NCBI GenBank assembly: GCA_031216915.1
Contig: CM062289.1
Location: 65,045,741-65,109,740 of the forward strand
DNA length: 64,000 bases
Direction: 5' to 3'
DNA from: Pictodentalium vernedei
Lineage: Eukaryota > Mollusca > Scaphopoda > Dentaliida > Dentaliidae
Part shown: positions 44,885 to 56,312 of the stretch, in pieces
Position numbering within the stretch: position 1 is the first letter of the stretch
Layout: each line of letters opens with the position of its first letter
Notes under the pieces: generated by a model
The model's input: the letters and a program-made list of their open reading frames with translations, nothing else
The model's database searches: none
What the model was told of the DNA's origin: nothing
Translations under genes and position numbers: made by a program

Positions 44885-45319
44885 CTAATGTAAGTCATTG
44901 AGAATGTCTTGAAATCGATCTCCTTCAGACCATCTCTTGAGAATGTAGAGACATAGGTGACCACAAAACACTTGATCTGGTGATTCCACTTGTTCCGTGT
45001 TGTAACGAACCATCGATTTGTTGAAATAGTTCTTTATTTCTTTTGGCAAAGAGATTCCGTAGCTGTCGAAATAATAATTTTTCTTCTTCCCGTTCTTGAT
45101 CCACGCCACCCAGTGAGTGCCTTCACCCGATGAATCGTCTAGATTTAAAATTCCATATTCCGATTGTTGAGGTCTTCTCTTCGGCAAGGCATCTCTAGAA
45201 AACACACCTAGAAAATCTTTGATTTTTAAATCCTTTGCCGCATTCAACAGATCGATGTTGGATAGGGGCTCGTTAGGTAAGACGACACCTTCTACGGATA
45301 TCTTTATTTTCTTATTCAT
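44885..45319 (-). CDS. Adenain-type cysteine protease
   Basis: 144 residues, intact. It shows the Ulp1/adenain catalytic order: His in GTHWVAW (residue 69), Asp in YYFDSYG (85), Gln (110 or 116) and Cys in FCGHLCLYIL (119). The N-terminal DLLNAAKDLKIKDFLGVFSR and the Leu-Pro-Lys motif are typical of Polinton PRO. It would cleave capsid precursors during maturation, as adenain does in adenoviruses. It lies 41 bp beyond the polymerase gene in the leftward block. One of the few undamaged enzymes in this copy. Confidence 0.92.
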   Translation of the reverse strand: MNKKIKISVEGVVLPNEPLSNIDLLNAAKDLKIKDFLGVFSRDALPKRRPQQSEYGILNLDDSSGEGTHWVAWIKNGKKKNYYFDSYGISLPKEIKNYFNKSMVRYNTEQVESPDQVFCGHLCLYILKRWSEGDRFQDILNDLH

Positions 45320-45360
45320 AAATGCGTATATATTTTGTTTATTTATTTTATTATAATTTA

Positions 45361-48300
45361 CTAAAAAAAAATGACGTTATTTTTTTTGTGTTTTTTTCTC
45401 TTTTTTTTTAAACTAACATTCTCGATGTCTCTATCGTTTACTATAATTTTGATTCCATCTAATTCCTCTTGATTTTCTGAACTCTCGATGTCTCTATCGT
45501 ATTCTATAATTTTGAATCCATCTAATTCCTCTTGATTTTCTGGACTTGCGATTTTACTATCGATTTCTATAATTTTGAATCCGTCTAATTCCTCTTGATT
45601 TTCTGGAATCCTATCATCCACAATCATATCTGGAATCTTATCATCCACAATCGTATCTGGAATCCAATCATCCACATTCATATCGTCTCTAATTAGATCT
45701 AAAGTCCAATGTCCAAGTGCTAAAGTGCTTATTTTATCGTCTAATATGAATCTCTTATCATCGTCGGCCGTCAGCGAAATCTTGTTGACTATTTCAGTAT
45801 ACAAGTCGTGATTTTCGCTTCGAATCAATTTCATAGTCTTATACACCGGACCAGTTCCTAACAGACAATCTTTATACTCTTGGAAAGAGATGTTTTTCTT
45901 CACCACGCATGCTTTAACTCCTTTGCACTTCTTGATCTCTTCATCTTCTAGACAATAAGCATACAGTTTAGGTCTCAAGCCCACGAATTCGACGATTTGT
46001 TTACCACCGCTCTTGTCCTTAAATTTACCCAACACCTTCTTGTTGTCATTCGATTGAATGTTGGACGGGTGATCGACGGGATAATTGCTTGTGTCGAACC
46101 ACTCGACCACGTCCTGAGATATATCTCGGTAGACGTCTTTCGTCTCTATCTCGTAAACTAAACTGTCCGTGTCGGTGAACAGTAGTTTGGCTTTATCACC
46201 AAATTTTCGTTTGACGTAATTGTAGTGAAACTCGTACATCAATCGCTTGCTAACATCTAAGATGATCGGTTCGAGATAATATGGTTTGTTGAACTTCAGG
46301 TGCGTCTTTTGCATGTGAACGGCCGCTAGATTTTCGTCGAATATGGTTCGGTGTTTGTAATTGGGTTTTGCCACTAATGTTTTAGCTCTTTTCTCAGACG
46401 TGACGAGTCGGACGTCGGTTCTCTTCCGGATGTTTTCCATCGATTTACCGTACACGCAGTTGTTCATGAGTTTGAAGAAATCTTTTTCAAAATCGTTCTC
46501 AGCTCGAATTCTGAGATTCGTGTTGAGATCGATGTATTTTTTCATCCAAGGCTCTTCGTCGAATCGAATGATGCGATGTATGTCGACTAATTTCATCCCG
46601 TAATCGACGTATTGTTTCAAATTCTCGCTGTAGACGACGTAGTTACGTTTGTTAAATAAATTGGGAATGAGTTTTTCCTCATCTCCCTCATTCGGTTCCA
46701 TTCGTTCGGAATCCAGCGGATAATCGTTGTGCAGATCCTGTAATTCTTCCGGATAGTTCAAATCGACTTCTAAAATGCAAGGATAGTCTCTCCATTTTTG
46801 CATGTCTTCTGGTTCCTTCACCCATTCGAAATTTCTAATTGGTAAAGGATGACTCATAGCCCAACCGTACAGATTATTGGCGTCCCAATACTGTATGTAT
46901 TTAGTCCACTGTTTCGAATCGAAACCTTCTTTCATGTAGGGATTGTTAGCCTCAGAATGTCTGTGGGAGATCATCGAGACGCCACCTCTCGCAGCCCTTT
47001 CGAACATGAGCAACATGTCCACGTCGGATAATAATTCCAATTGGTCTTCAGTGGTCTTCAACAGAGCGTCCCACGCCAGACCGGGTGCGGTGAAATACCA
47101 AGCAGGATCCAGATCGTAATTTCGACAACAGACGTCTCGAAAATTTTCGAACATGTCTGACAAGAGTAGAACGTCGGTCTTCAGATAGAGATCGTGATAA
47201 TCTCTCATGGTTTTCATATTGAATGATTTCCACACGTTTTTAGCGTGTTCGTAATTCTCATCGGAAATGTCGGATTCGTATAATTTTGAATAAAAATCTT
47301 CTTTCGAAGGTAGTGCGGTGTCTTCAAATCTCTTTAGATCGTTCATGTAATCGTAAGGATAGACTCCTTTCCTCAACATGATGTCTACTCGTTCTTCGAA
47401 ATGTTCGCTCATGATTTTAAATTTATCCTTGCTCATGTTATCGACTAATTTTTCCAGAGCGGTCGACATGAATTTAAAACTGTCGATGAAATGTATGGCT
47501 CTACGAATGAATTTCGTTTTTTCTTCCAACGTCTCTCCGTCGATTACTCTTTTCTCCTCCATGAGCTTCCATTTCGTGAAAGAAATGTATCTTTCTTCGC
47601 TGTTCGCGATGCAATTTAATTCTTCATGTGAGGTGCCGAGATTTTTCACGAACAGATGACTGTCGTAACCCGATTGTGAAACATCACCAGATAGAAAACG
47701 GCGTCTCGATATTTTAAATTACACTTGCTGTGAGCCGGACCGCGATACAGACCAGTGTAATGATCGTGGTCTCTGACCTTCTTATTTTCCATCGAATTCT
47801 CGTCGAACGATTGTCTGCATATGTGACATTCGGTGGCTCTGTTATTTTCGTCCTGCTGCTCTCGCGTGATGGTCATTTCTGCTGGAGTTTTGAATTCGTC
47901 GCATAACATTTGAAGTTTCCATTCTAACTCTTCCACGAACCTTTGAGCCACATCGTCGTCTTCATACTGTTTCATGTAGGTGAAGGGACCCATGTCGAGT
48001 TGCGAGTCGAAAGCGCATTTCACGTAAATGCAATAGCCCGAAGGTATGTGTTTTTGATATCTTTCGACGTAACTTTGAAGAGCATTGGGTTGACAGGAAC
48101 TCATTTTCGCGGTGAAACATTCGAAATCGGTGTACACGATGAATGGTACTTTTAACCTTCTATTGTGATTTTCAAACTTCATGATGGTGTTGGGTTTGGG
48201 CATTTCGATGGCGACACCTTGATTTTCGTTGCAATATTCCTGATGTGTCGCCAACGAGTCTTCGCTGTGAAACACGTTCATGCAATTGTAACATAAAGAT

Positions 48301-49707
48301 ATCTTTCCAGTATGATTATTATTTTGTTTCGACAGTATTCGATTCGGATGTTTAACCCAACAATAATGATGATTGTCACCATTCAAAATCAATAATAAAA
48401 TAATCGTCTTTTCTCTTCCGAGATACGAAGTCAGTCTGAGGGGATAGATCTTTCGTTTTTCGTCGTCATAGCCAAATACGTTCACCGCTATGGTGGGATT
48501 TTGTGCCTCGAAACGTTCGATGTGTTTTAACTGCGTTGGAAAAGTCACTCAGGTCCAATCGAGATTTTTAGAAGTTTCCTCATAATGAGAAACTCTAGCG
48601 GGGTTCGTTTTGACAGGGTATAAAGCGGAGGTGACTGCCCATTTAAAGCACTGATCATTGTTATTTTTCATGTTGACCACGGCGTATTTATTAGCCAGGA
48701 AATACGGTAATTTCACGTAGGAAGTCCCTTTCAACAAATCGTTTTTAGTTATGTGAATTTCAAGTTTCAACATCTCATCGAACGTCCAATTACTACCTTC
48801 AAGTTGATAATTCGCGAGAGACGTCAACATCTTGTCTTTCATCTTTTCGAAAACGTCTGATAAATCTGAACCTCGAAATACGGGTTCGACATTAGATCTG
48901 AAATATGCATTTTTCACGATGCTCTCACCGGACATCACGTCAATTTTATTCATCACGCAATGGAGTATCATCTTAATTTTTAGTCCCACATTCATGTATT
49001 CGCGAAACAAATTCAATACTTTTTTCTTCACCCGTTCCATGAACAATTTCGGATCGATTTTCTTCAACGAGGGAACCACGTCGAAAGTTTTAAAAATACC
49101 ATTGATCGCACTCTCCCGTTCCATGGACTTCAATTGAAATAGTTCCGCGGTGAGTCACGCTAGATATTCTTCTCCTTTCCCTTCGTCTATTGCTCGTTGA
49201 AGTTCGCTCGATATATCTTGTTTGCCTAGAATCTGATGTGCATCACTCGTTTTCATTTTAGTTTTTCTTTTCTTTTCTTTAGAAACTTGAAGTTCTTCTT
49301 CAACGGCTTTTCGTTTAGTCGTCTTCTTATTTTTCACAATCGAAACGTTTTGGGTTTTTTTTCGACGTCGGCATTTCGATTCCTTTTACTATCTTTTTCT
49401 TCTTCTTCTCATTTTTCACAACCGATGCATTTTTTGACGTCGTTGCTATCAGCATTTCGATTCCTTTTACTATCTTTTTCTTCTTCTTCTCATTTTTCAC
49501 AACCGATGCATTTTTTGACGTTGTTGCTATCAGCATTTCGTTTGCCTTTCCATCGTTTCGCAAATGTTTCTGTATGACTTCAATCTTTTTTGATTTAGTT
49601 CTATGATTTCTGAAATGTGAAATTTTTAATTGTTTACAAATCTCGTTCAACTGAGGTATGGTTTTCTCATTTAAATTTTCCAATTTTTTTTTATCTGTTT
49701 GTTTCAT
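45361..49707 (-). pseudogene. Protein-primed DNA polymerase B of the Polinton, broken
   Basis: The largest gene, with its ATG at 49707. Order: a SAP/Rho-N-like helix pair (residues 10-45), Lys-rich repeats, the Polinton PolB leader (LPYFLANKYAVVNMKNNNDQ), Exo I (YTDFECF, about 48130), palm motif A (YWDANNLYG, about 46885), motif B (NCVYGKSMEN, about 46455) and motif C (LLFTDTDSLVYE, about 46170). The C-terminal tail has three ENQEELDGFKII repeats (45420-45620). Breaks: a frameshift near 49330, in-frame TGA at 49155-49157, in-frame TGA at 48549-48551 and a frameshift near 47660. Protein-primed PolB copies linear DNA from its TIRs. The catalytic motifs are all still present. Confidence 0.92.
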
Positions 49708-49767
49708 TTTGTAAGAATATATTTTTTTCCGAATTTTGTATTTAAATAATTTGTTTAAAAAGTTTTG

Positions 49768-49786
49768 TTCTTTTACTCTTTATATA
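49768..49786 (-). promoter_or_regulatory. Promoter-like motif of the polymerase gene
   Basis: On the minus strand TATATAAAGAGTAAAAGAAC lies 61-79 nt before the ATG at 49707. Confidence 0.55.
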
Positions 49787-49836
49787 AAAAAAAAAAAAGA
49801 TTTTTTTTAAATTCAATTTTTTCTTTAATGTGTTTT

Positions 49837-50040
49837 TTATTCAAAGCAATTTAAGATCGCTTTTATTTCTCGTTTGCAAAACGAACACGTTTTCTCGTCT
49901 TCGGAATAACATTCTCTACAGCAACGTAAGTGTGCGCACGGTAGAAACAAGACATTTGCGACATCTTCGCAGAGCAGACACTTCATGAACGTTTTGCTCA
50001 GCTCGTTTTCGAAGTGCGCCGATAGCTCGTTCATTACCAA
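49837..50040 (-). CDS. Small RING-finger protein
   Basis: 67 residues: 20 helical residues followed by a single RING. CLLC, then C and H in LPCAHLRCC, then REC, then CSFC give an eight-ligand cross-brace of the IAP-like type. RING proteins usually act as E3 ubiquitin ligases; large DNA viruses use such small RINGs to alter host ubiquitination, often to block cell death. That is family knowledge and not shown here. It is transcribed leftward from a region shared with the rightward ORF at 50209, so a two-way promoter is likely. Confidence 0.82.
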   Translation of the reverse strand: MVMNELSAHFENELSKTFMKCLLCEDVANVLFLPCAHLRCCRECYSEDEKTCSFCKREIKAILNCFE

Positions 50041-50213
50041 AAAAATTTTTCACATTAAAGAAATTAAAATTTAAAAAAAAACAACTTTTTTATATAGATA
50101 TAATGAGCAAAAAAAACAAACTTTTTAAACAAATTATTAAAATACAAAATTTAAAATATACATTATTTGTAAGAATTCATAAAACAAAAAAAAACTAAAT
50201 AATCGATCATGAC
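50036..50213. promoter_or_regulatory. Two-way promoter region, copy 1 of a 180-bp duplication
   Basis: It contains TTTTTCACATTAAAGAAATT, a TATATAGATATAATGAGC box and TAATCGATCATGA at its right edge. The same order recurs at 50550-50734. Here it separates the RING gene from the ORF at 50209. Confidence 0.65.
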
Positions 50214-50403
50214 GACAACATCCATGATGGAATCTCGACATAAACGTCGACGTTGTTTAATAAGTCGTTATTCACCAAAAAACCAAGAAGAAAAAAATCG
50301 TAATTTATATTTATGCGTTTCGAAAGAAAACGATATGATTTGCGATAGAAAATCGAATCGTAATACTATTAGTGAACAAAAATTAATCGACAATATCGTT
50401 TGA
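50209..50403 (+). pseudogene. Short ORF after duplicated promoter, TGA-terminated but open beyond
   Basis: 64 residues, basic at the start (SRHKRRRCLISRYSPKNQEE). The TGA at 50401-50403 is followed in frame by another 56 sense codons, reaching about 50571. It may thus be a truncated gene of about 120 codons, or two-step decay. No family recognised. Its first codons and upstream region copy those of the ORF at 50730. Confidence 0.4.
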
Positions 50404-50549
50404 ACTATTAAAGAAGAAGAAGATGGTTCAAGACAAATAGAACTCTTACGACTTTCACGCAAAGTCTCGTACGAGATTCAAAACAAATTTCCACGAAGCA
50501 GACGCGAAAAAACAACTTTTTTTATATATATATAAAGAGAAAAAACTTT

Positions 50550-50734
50550 TACAAAAAAATTTTTCACATTAAAGAAATTAAAATTAAAAAAAACAACTTT
50601 TTTTTTTATATATATATAAGAAGCAAAAAAAAAAAACAAAACTTTTTTTAAACAAATTATTAAAATACAGAATTTAAAATATACATTATTTGCAAGAATT
50701 CGTAAAACAAAAAAACCAAATAATCGATCATGAG
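50550..50734 (+). promoter_or_regulatory. Promoter region, copy 2 of the 180-bp duplication
   Basis: TTTTTCACATTAAAGAAATT, TATATATATAAGAAGCAAAA and TAATCGATCATGA in the same order as copy 1, ending at the ATG of the next gene. Confidence 0.65.
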
Positions 50735-51173
50735 GACAGCAACACCTAAAAGATGCGAATTGAAACGAGTCGAAACGAAAAAGAAATTTGGTCATAAAAT
50801 CTATAGATTACAACGACACGATCCCATCGAACTGAATGAGGTTGAGACGAAGGGCTTAGAGTATAAATACGACAGATATAAGATGCCTTTGAAATTGGAT
50901 GAAGCCGCGCTCGATTTGATTTACGAGTACCAAAGCGATCTGCAGAACATCGTCATTGCTGAAGATAGAGAATTCGACAAGGACGATTTGTCGTTGCCCT
51001 ATGGAAATTACATATTTCCAAACATCTCATTCGAACTCCTGAAGAAATTGGGTGGTGAGAGCGAGTTGACCGATGTAAAAAAACTCAAAAGAGTAAAGAT
51101 AAACATTCAACACGTTTTCGAAAAAGGAGAAAACACGAGTGTTAAGATGATAATAACAGACTTGGAAATATAA
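50730..51173 (+). CDS. Acidic/basic protein of unknown function
   Basis: 147 residues, intact. The N-terminus is basic (RTATPKRCELKRVETKKKFG). The middle holds HDPIELNEVETKGLEYKYDR and a helical LKLDEAALDLIYEYQSDLQ. The C-terminus is beta-like (VKINIQHVFEKGENTSVKMI). No family recognised. A hairpin at 51221-51246 follows, where the leftward minor capsid gene would end before the transposon insertion. Confidence 0.6.
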   Translation: MRTATPKRCELKRVETKKKFGHKIYRLQRHDPIELNEVETKGLEYKYDRYKMPLKLDEAALDLIYEYQSDLQNIVIAEDREFDKDDLSLPYGNYIFPNISFELLKKLGGESELTDVKKLKRVKINIQHVFEKGENTSVKMIITDLEI

Positions 51174-51220
51174 ACAATAGAGAGATTGATTTTTTTTGTG
51201 AAGAAGAAGGAAAAAAAAAG

Positions 51221-51247
51221 TAATGAGATCATCTTTTGATCTCATTT
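51221..51247. terminator. Perfect hairpin between converging Polinton genes
   Basis: AATGAGATCATC, TTTT, then GATCTCATT forms a stem in A/T-rich surroundings between the rightward gene (end 51173) and leftward genes. A transcript-end role is inferred from position. Confidence 0.45.
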
Positions 51248-52144
51248 TCTTTTTGTTTCTTCGCACTCTGTCTCACGATATTCGTCATTATCGGGTAATT
51301 GTTTCTCCACCTTTTTATCCATTTTAAATATATTATTTTATACTTTTTTATGATTTATATTTTATATAATTTTATATTATACAGTACGTGCCAAGTGTAT
51401 TACGTCTCAAACACCCAACGCGGTGGTCGTTTTTTAAAAAATCACCAGCAGACACCGTGTCACACGGTGTAATTATGAATGAATAAATCACCATGTCCAT
51501 ACCGCGTTCAAGGGTGAAAAAGATTAGTGACTTTTTTTACACTGGAAGTCTCGATTACCAATAAAACAATGTGCTCCCGTAACTCTTTTGAAGTTCCGCC
51601 GGAGATAAAACAAACTTGAAAATTAAAACATAAAATTAAAAGACACGTGGATATTGTTTCTGACACCCTTCCCTCCACCGACAGACGCCGTTGTGGCCCA
51701 TTTGCAAACGCCGTGGGAAACGCATGTAAACTAGATTTCTGATCATATTGTGGGTTTCAGAAATCGGCTTTTGGGCGAGTTTGTGGGCCGGTTGAGTCTC
51801 AGTAGCATTTAAAAAAAACTTTAAAAGATTTTTAAAAAGCAATATTATTCAACCTCTAACGTGTGATCAGAATGAAAATACTCAGACTGAGGCAGTGTAG
51901 GCAGCAATCTCACATGCAATTGAAATCGGAAATAAAAATAAAAAATATCGTGACTGACACAATGTTGACATTTGACGCTGCGTGGATCCGAAAAGTTCTA
52001 TTAATTTATCGAACGTTCGGTGACATTAAAGTTAACTTTACAGACAAAATGGAAACACAAGAACAAGGGTTAAATCCATAACCGTAATTCCAAAGAAAAC
52101 ACAGAGTAGGCCACATGTACTTAAAGGAACCGAATTCACCCCTC

Positions 52145-52525
52145 CCCTTTATTTATTTATTTATTGGTGTTTAAGGTCACATACTTATGCACAATGGCTA
52201 ATCGTGACCGTGACAGTTTTACGGGTGGAGGAAGCCGGAGTACCCGGAGAGAACCACCGAGCAACGACGAGCAGCTGTCAGCTCCCCAACATCGTAACTC
52301 TGAACTCTGCACCGCAGCACAGGCAGGGGTAGATTGGTTGAAGACATGCGCACCATCGACGTGCAGTACGCCTCAGTACACAGCGTCATCGTGCCCCCAT
52401 GTAGGCAATCGGGGTGAAGTGTCTTGCCCAAGGACACAACGCGGTTGCCGCAGGTGGGTATCGGACCTCTCGGCTTGCAGCCTGCAACTCTCCCAACTGA
52501 GCCACCGTGCCCCCCCCCCCCTTTT
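52145..52525 (-). mobile_element. tRNA-headed SINE inside the 4.9-kb transposon
   Basis: The tail TTTATTTATTTATTGGTG is at the left, the body includes the reverse of TTACGGGTGGAGGAAGCC, and on the minus strand the head has an A box (GGCTCAGTTGG) near 52505. A poly-C run flanks the head. Confidence 0.85.
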
Positions 52526-52699
52526 CAAATCGACAAAAGTAAAAAAAAAATTGAAACAAGTGTGTGGAGACGTAAATGGATGTGAACAGATCAACACTTG
52601 CACAAGAATAGACCTGGTCTGTGCGTGTAAATCCTCTGCGCATCAAACTGAGAACGAAAAGTATTAAAGCCTTCAGTCTTAACTCCACCCGTCTTTTAT

Positions 52700-55600
52700 T
52701 TTATGGAAATATAGCCTATGGTATCTTGCGTTTGTGGCAGTAAAATTGACGAGCACTTTTACTCAGAAATCCCTGGTAGCTAAGAGAAGCAGAGTATTTC
52801 AAGGTCTATCAATGAATGTCATGAAGGATTCAGCAGGACAAGTCCCCCCTCCCCCCTCTCCCTCCCAACAAAACGTCCTCCAATACAGTTTGGAGCCATA
52901 CAGGCCTACTTTGCCCCGGGTCCCGAGTTTCGGTTAAAAGTGAAAATGAAATATCATACATAGGCTTAATTTTTTTTCAATTCAGAAAATGATTGCCCGA
53001 TCCCAAGGCAGATTCAATTATTTTTTAAAAATGATTTCCGGAAAAACATGTCTGTAGACTCTTAAATGGAAGGAGCTCGGTCCAACGAGAGCTCACGACC
53101 TGAGCAATAATAATTAAGTTGATGCAAAAAAAAAGAAAGATTTTTTTCAGTTTGGCTTGTTTGGGCTTATTACAGATCTATCTGTTTAACCTACCAGTGA
53201 ATGCAGCCAAGGGTTAACTAATAATTAAATGATGAAAACTGCTTTCATTTTCAAAAGTGGGGTTGGGCAAAAAAAATTGTATCTGAATTGCCCCCCCCCC
53301 CCCTTTACTGTTAATTGGTAAAATTATTATAAAAAATAAACAAATAAAAAGGCAGCCATGTCCATCAGTGATATCCAAATTACTTCAAACAGAAGTTATT
53401 TCCGCAACAGCAGAACATCAGAAATCAGTCAAAAGCCAATTTTACAGTTGGGGGTTCTCTCACCACAAAGTCGGCTGTTTGGGGTGAATCGATATTCTGA
53501 TCGGACATGCATTTCTGAGTTAAATGGATAAAGAAACGCGCATTCGAATGAAAGAAAGACAGTGATCGTATGTTTTGACTATTTATTCATCAATATCATA
53601 TGAAAGAACACACCAGAAAGTGTGTTTTTTAAATACGAGGGCATTATTTTTTCACAACTTCCACACAACACTGTTTGAAAAGTCAGCCATTTTATCGTCT
53701 GAATGCTTTTCGGTCCGCTCAGTTCGCCCCGCCGGGTTAAATTAACGTAATATAACTTAGTATTTTGGTCTAGAGGCTTTGAAACGAATTCTTGAGGCGT
53801 TCAAACTGAAGTATGTCCCCAGTGTGCTGTCAGCTTTTTTTACAGAACCTGAGCACACTGTGTGAGTGGAAACAACCAATACCCCTCGTCTAATCGCAGC
53901 CACTCAGTGTGTACTATTGGCAAATTATGGATAACAGCCTTGCTTTGAAAACACAGACAGATGAAATTTAGAATCAGGCTTTTTTTTCTTCAACTCGAGA
54001 AAGAGTTCATTGAATTTGGCAGTTGATAATTTTGACACTTATTCCCAATTAATCGACTATGTAAAAATGAGTCACACCTCAACATCCTTATAGAGTTAGC
54101 ACATATAACTATAATAAATAATTCTAGTAGTTTGTTCAGCAATTAAAACCAGTGGCAATAATCTTTTTAATAAGACAGTCACCACAATAGGATTAATGAT
54201 CAGAAGTTTAATCAAACAGCCACCGATTATTGTATAAACCTTATGTTATTCTTAATAGCCTATTGATATAGACGGTTTAGTTCGAATTTTGCTTCAAAAC
54301 AGAATCGCTTGACAATAAGACTCTGGCAGCCAAAAACGTTTGAGATGAAGAGAGAAAGATGAACTTATACCAGAACTGTGAAAGCCCGTTTAATCAGAAC
54401 CACGGAATACATATACTAGTAGCCAGTTTATGATGGGTGGGGTTGTGTCGTCCCCCCCCCCCCCCAAGAACCATAGGAATGAGGCCGGGACGACACTACA
54501 GCCCTCCGTTGCCACAGAATTGATATGCCGCGGGGGGGGGGGGGGATTGCACAGTGATGACCCATGTAGAATATTGGAGGGGTAGGAATAACCCATTACG
54601 TCCAGCCATTACGAGGCGATTCACAATGGGGCCACCTCATATAAAAGAATTTGCTTGTACACTTATTTGTTATCATGAGGTGTCCAGCAACCTGGCGGCT
54701 CATAGATAGCCTACCATATGGCCTGTTATCTGAAAATTCGCTTGATGTTCCAACAAGCTTTTTGTCAAATCCCTCATTGGGTGGAGGGGAAGGGGGAGGG
54801 GGCTTGTGTCAAAATCGGAAAGTGGTCGGAAAATTGACCATGGCGATGTTGAGAATGGAGGGTGGGGCTGGTGAACAAATTAATGGCGCCGATAGAGCGA
54901 GGGTAAGGTTTCCGCAATGAATATAATCCCCCCCCCCCCCCACCAGCAGCACCCGATTGAGGAAAACCTAGCTAGATGCCCTTGGCACAAGGTACAGATT
55001 AAGAATCTTAGTCGGGGTGAAATTTATTTTTGGCCTGCAGTGTAGACCCGAATGACTTTCCGAAAAAAAGGAAGATGGGGGGGGGGGGGGTAGGCCTACG
55101 CAGAAAAGTTTAATTGGCCTACCGATGAGATTTTCCTTGCCCCCCCCCCCCCCCCCCCTCCACTGATTTGCAATGCATCTGGGCCAAAACAGAACAGACC
55201 CCGTGATGCTTCTTATCACTGTTAGTGATAACGTGCGGCAAAACCATTAAATGACATGGTTGGATGGGGGATGCTCAAGGGGGCAGCTCTCAAGAAATTA
55301 AGTTCTGGCATGACCTCAGAAGCTCGGCCGTATTTCCACCGGGTGGTGGGGGTGAAATGTGACGTTTCAAGAAAACGTTTTACCCGAGGTTGTCAAATGT
55401 CGACGTGTCTCCGATATTAAGGTCCCGTCCCTTAGATCATTTTTTCTGAGCCACCTTAAATAGGGCCTATTGATTTTAGTTGACATTTTATGTTTAGACA
55501 AAGAGTTATTATTATTATTTAGGATCTAGACATGGAAGTGCTCATTTACATGAAGGGTCTACCATAAAATGGCGAAAAGAAAGACAGTGGGGCAAATAGG

Positions 55601-56060
55601 GACACTCACAGTTCGCCGAGGGAACGGCACCGTGGTACCAACTCATCTCAACTCGCCTGTCTTTTGTTTCTGTTTCTGCCTTTTAACGGCTACAGATTGT
55701 TGGGATTTAAACAGAAAAAAAATCTCCACGGTGCACTTTTTTCCCTCACACCGCCAGAATCACATTTCAAAACTGCAGTTGAGAAACGAGTCAAACCCAG
55801 AGTCCAGGTTGATTTAATAAATAGATTTTCGGTGGGTAAACTTACCAAAAGCATAAATAATATTTAGGTAGGCTAGTCTGGGTTAGACAACAGAATGCGT
55901 ACACAGTTTTCGTACCAGTCAAAGAAAATATCGACTCTGGGTTAGCGATTTGTTTTATTTCAAGCATTTTCAATTTATTTATATTTTCTTCGTGTGACAA
56001 AATATCGAGAGAATATAACCACGTGTGAATTATTTTGTGAATTGCGAGTTGACAGAAGCA
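52700..56060. other. Interior of the transposon: homopolymer-rich, no gene
   Basis: C or G runs of 10 or more at about 53289, 54453, 54531, 54930, 55077 and 55140. A CTCGGTCCAACGAG piece near 53075 resembles a decayed piggyBac MITE. ORFs here are short and low-complexity. Confidence 0.55.
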
Positions 56061-56312
56061 CATACTCTTATTACATACTCAAAGCGTCACGGTTGAACAC
56101 CGGGTCACAACAATACCCACGTATAAATCCTTTGTTTTCTCAAATTTAATTAACTACTGTTTTCACGGAACAAAGATTTGATCTTCATAATCCTTTTCAT
56201 GCCACGCCACGGTGTTAAAAAATCAACACCGTGTGACACCGGCTGAAAAATGCGATTTTCACTCAGCACGGGGGCGGGTGATTGGGACGTAATACACTTG
56301 GCACGTACTGTA

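Larger units (their letters stand above)
51382..56310. mobile_element. 4.93-kb TA-flanked DNA transposon without recognisable transposase
   Basis: The ends CAGTACGTGCCAAGTGTATT and its inverse extend, with few mismatches, about 36 bp; a TA lies at 51380-51381 and at 56311-56312. Subterminal palindromes of ACACCGTGTCACACGGTGT occur at both ends. The terminal consensus resembles the CAGTACGTGGAGAG MITEs elsewhere in the window, so they are likely one superfamily (Tc1/mariner-like TA target). Its interior has a SINE (52145-52525), many poly-G/C runs and only unsupported ORFs (51863-52081, 55569-55817). It sits at the stop codon of the Polinton minor capsid gene. Confidence 0.82.

Noticed and set aside
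52164..52667. 167-residue ORF
   Set aside because: It is the translation of a SINE read in antisense. The same peptide appears at 586 and 1329.
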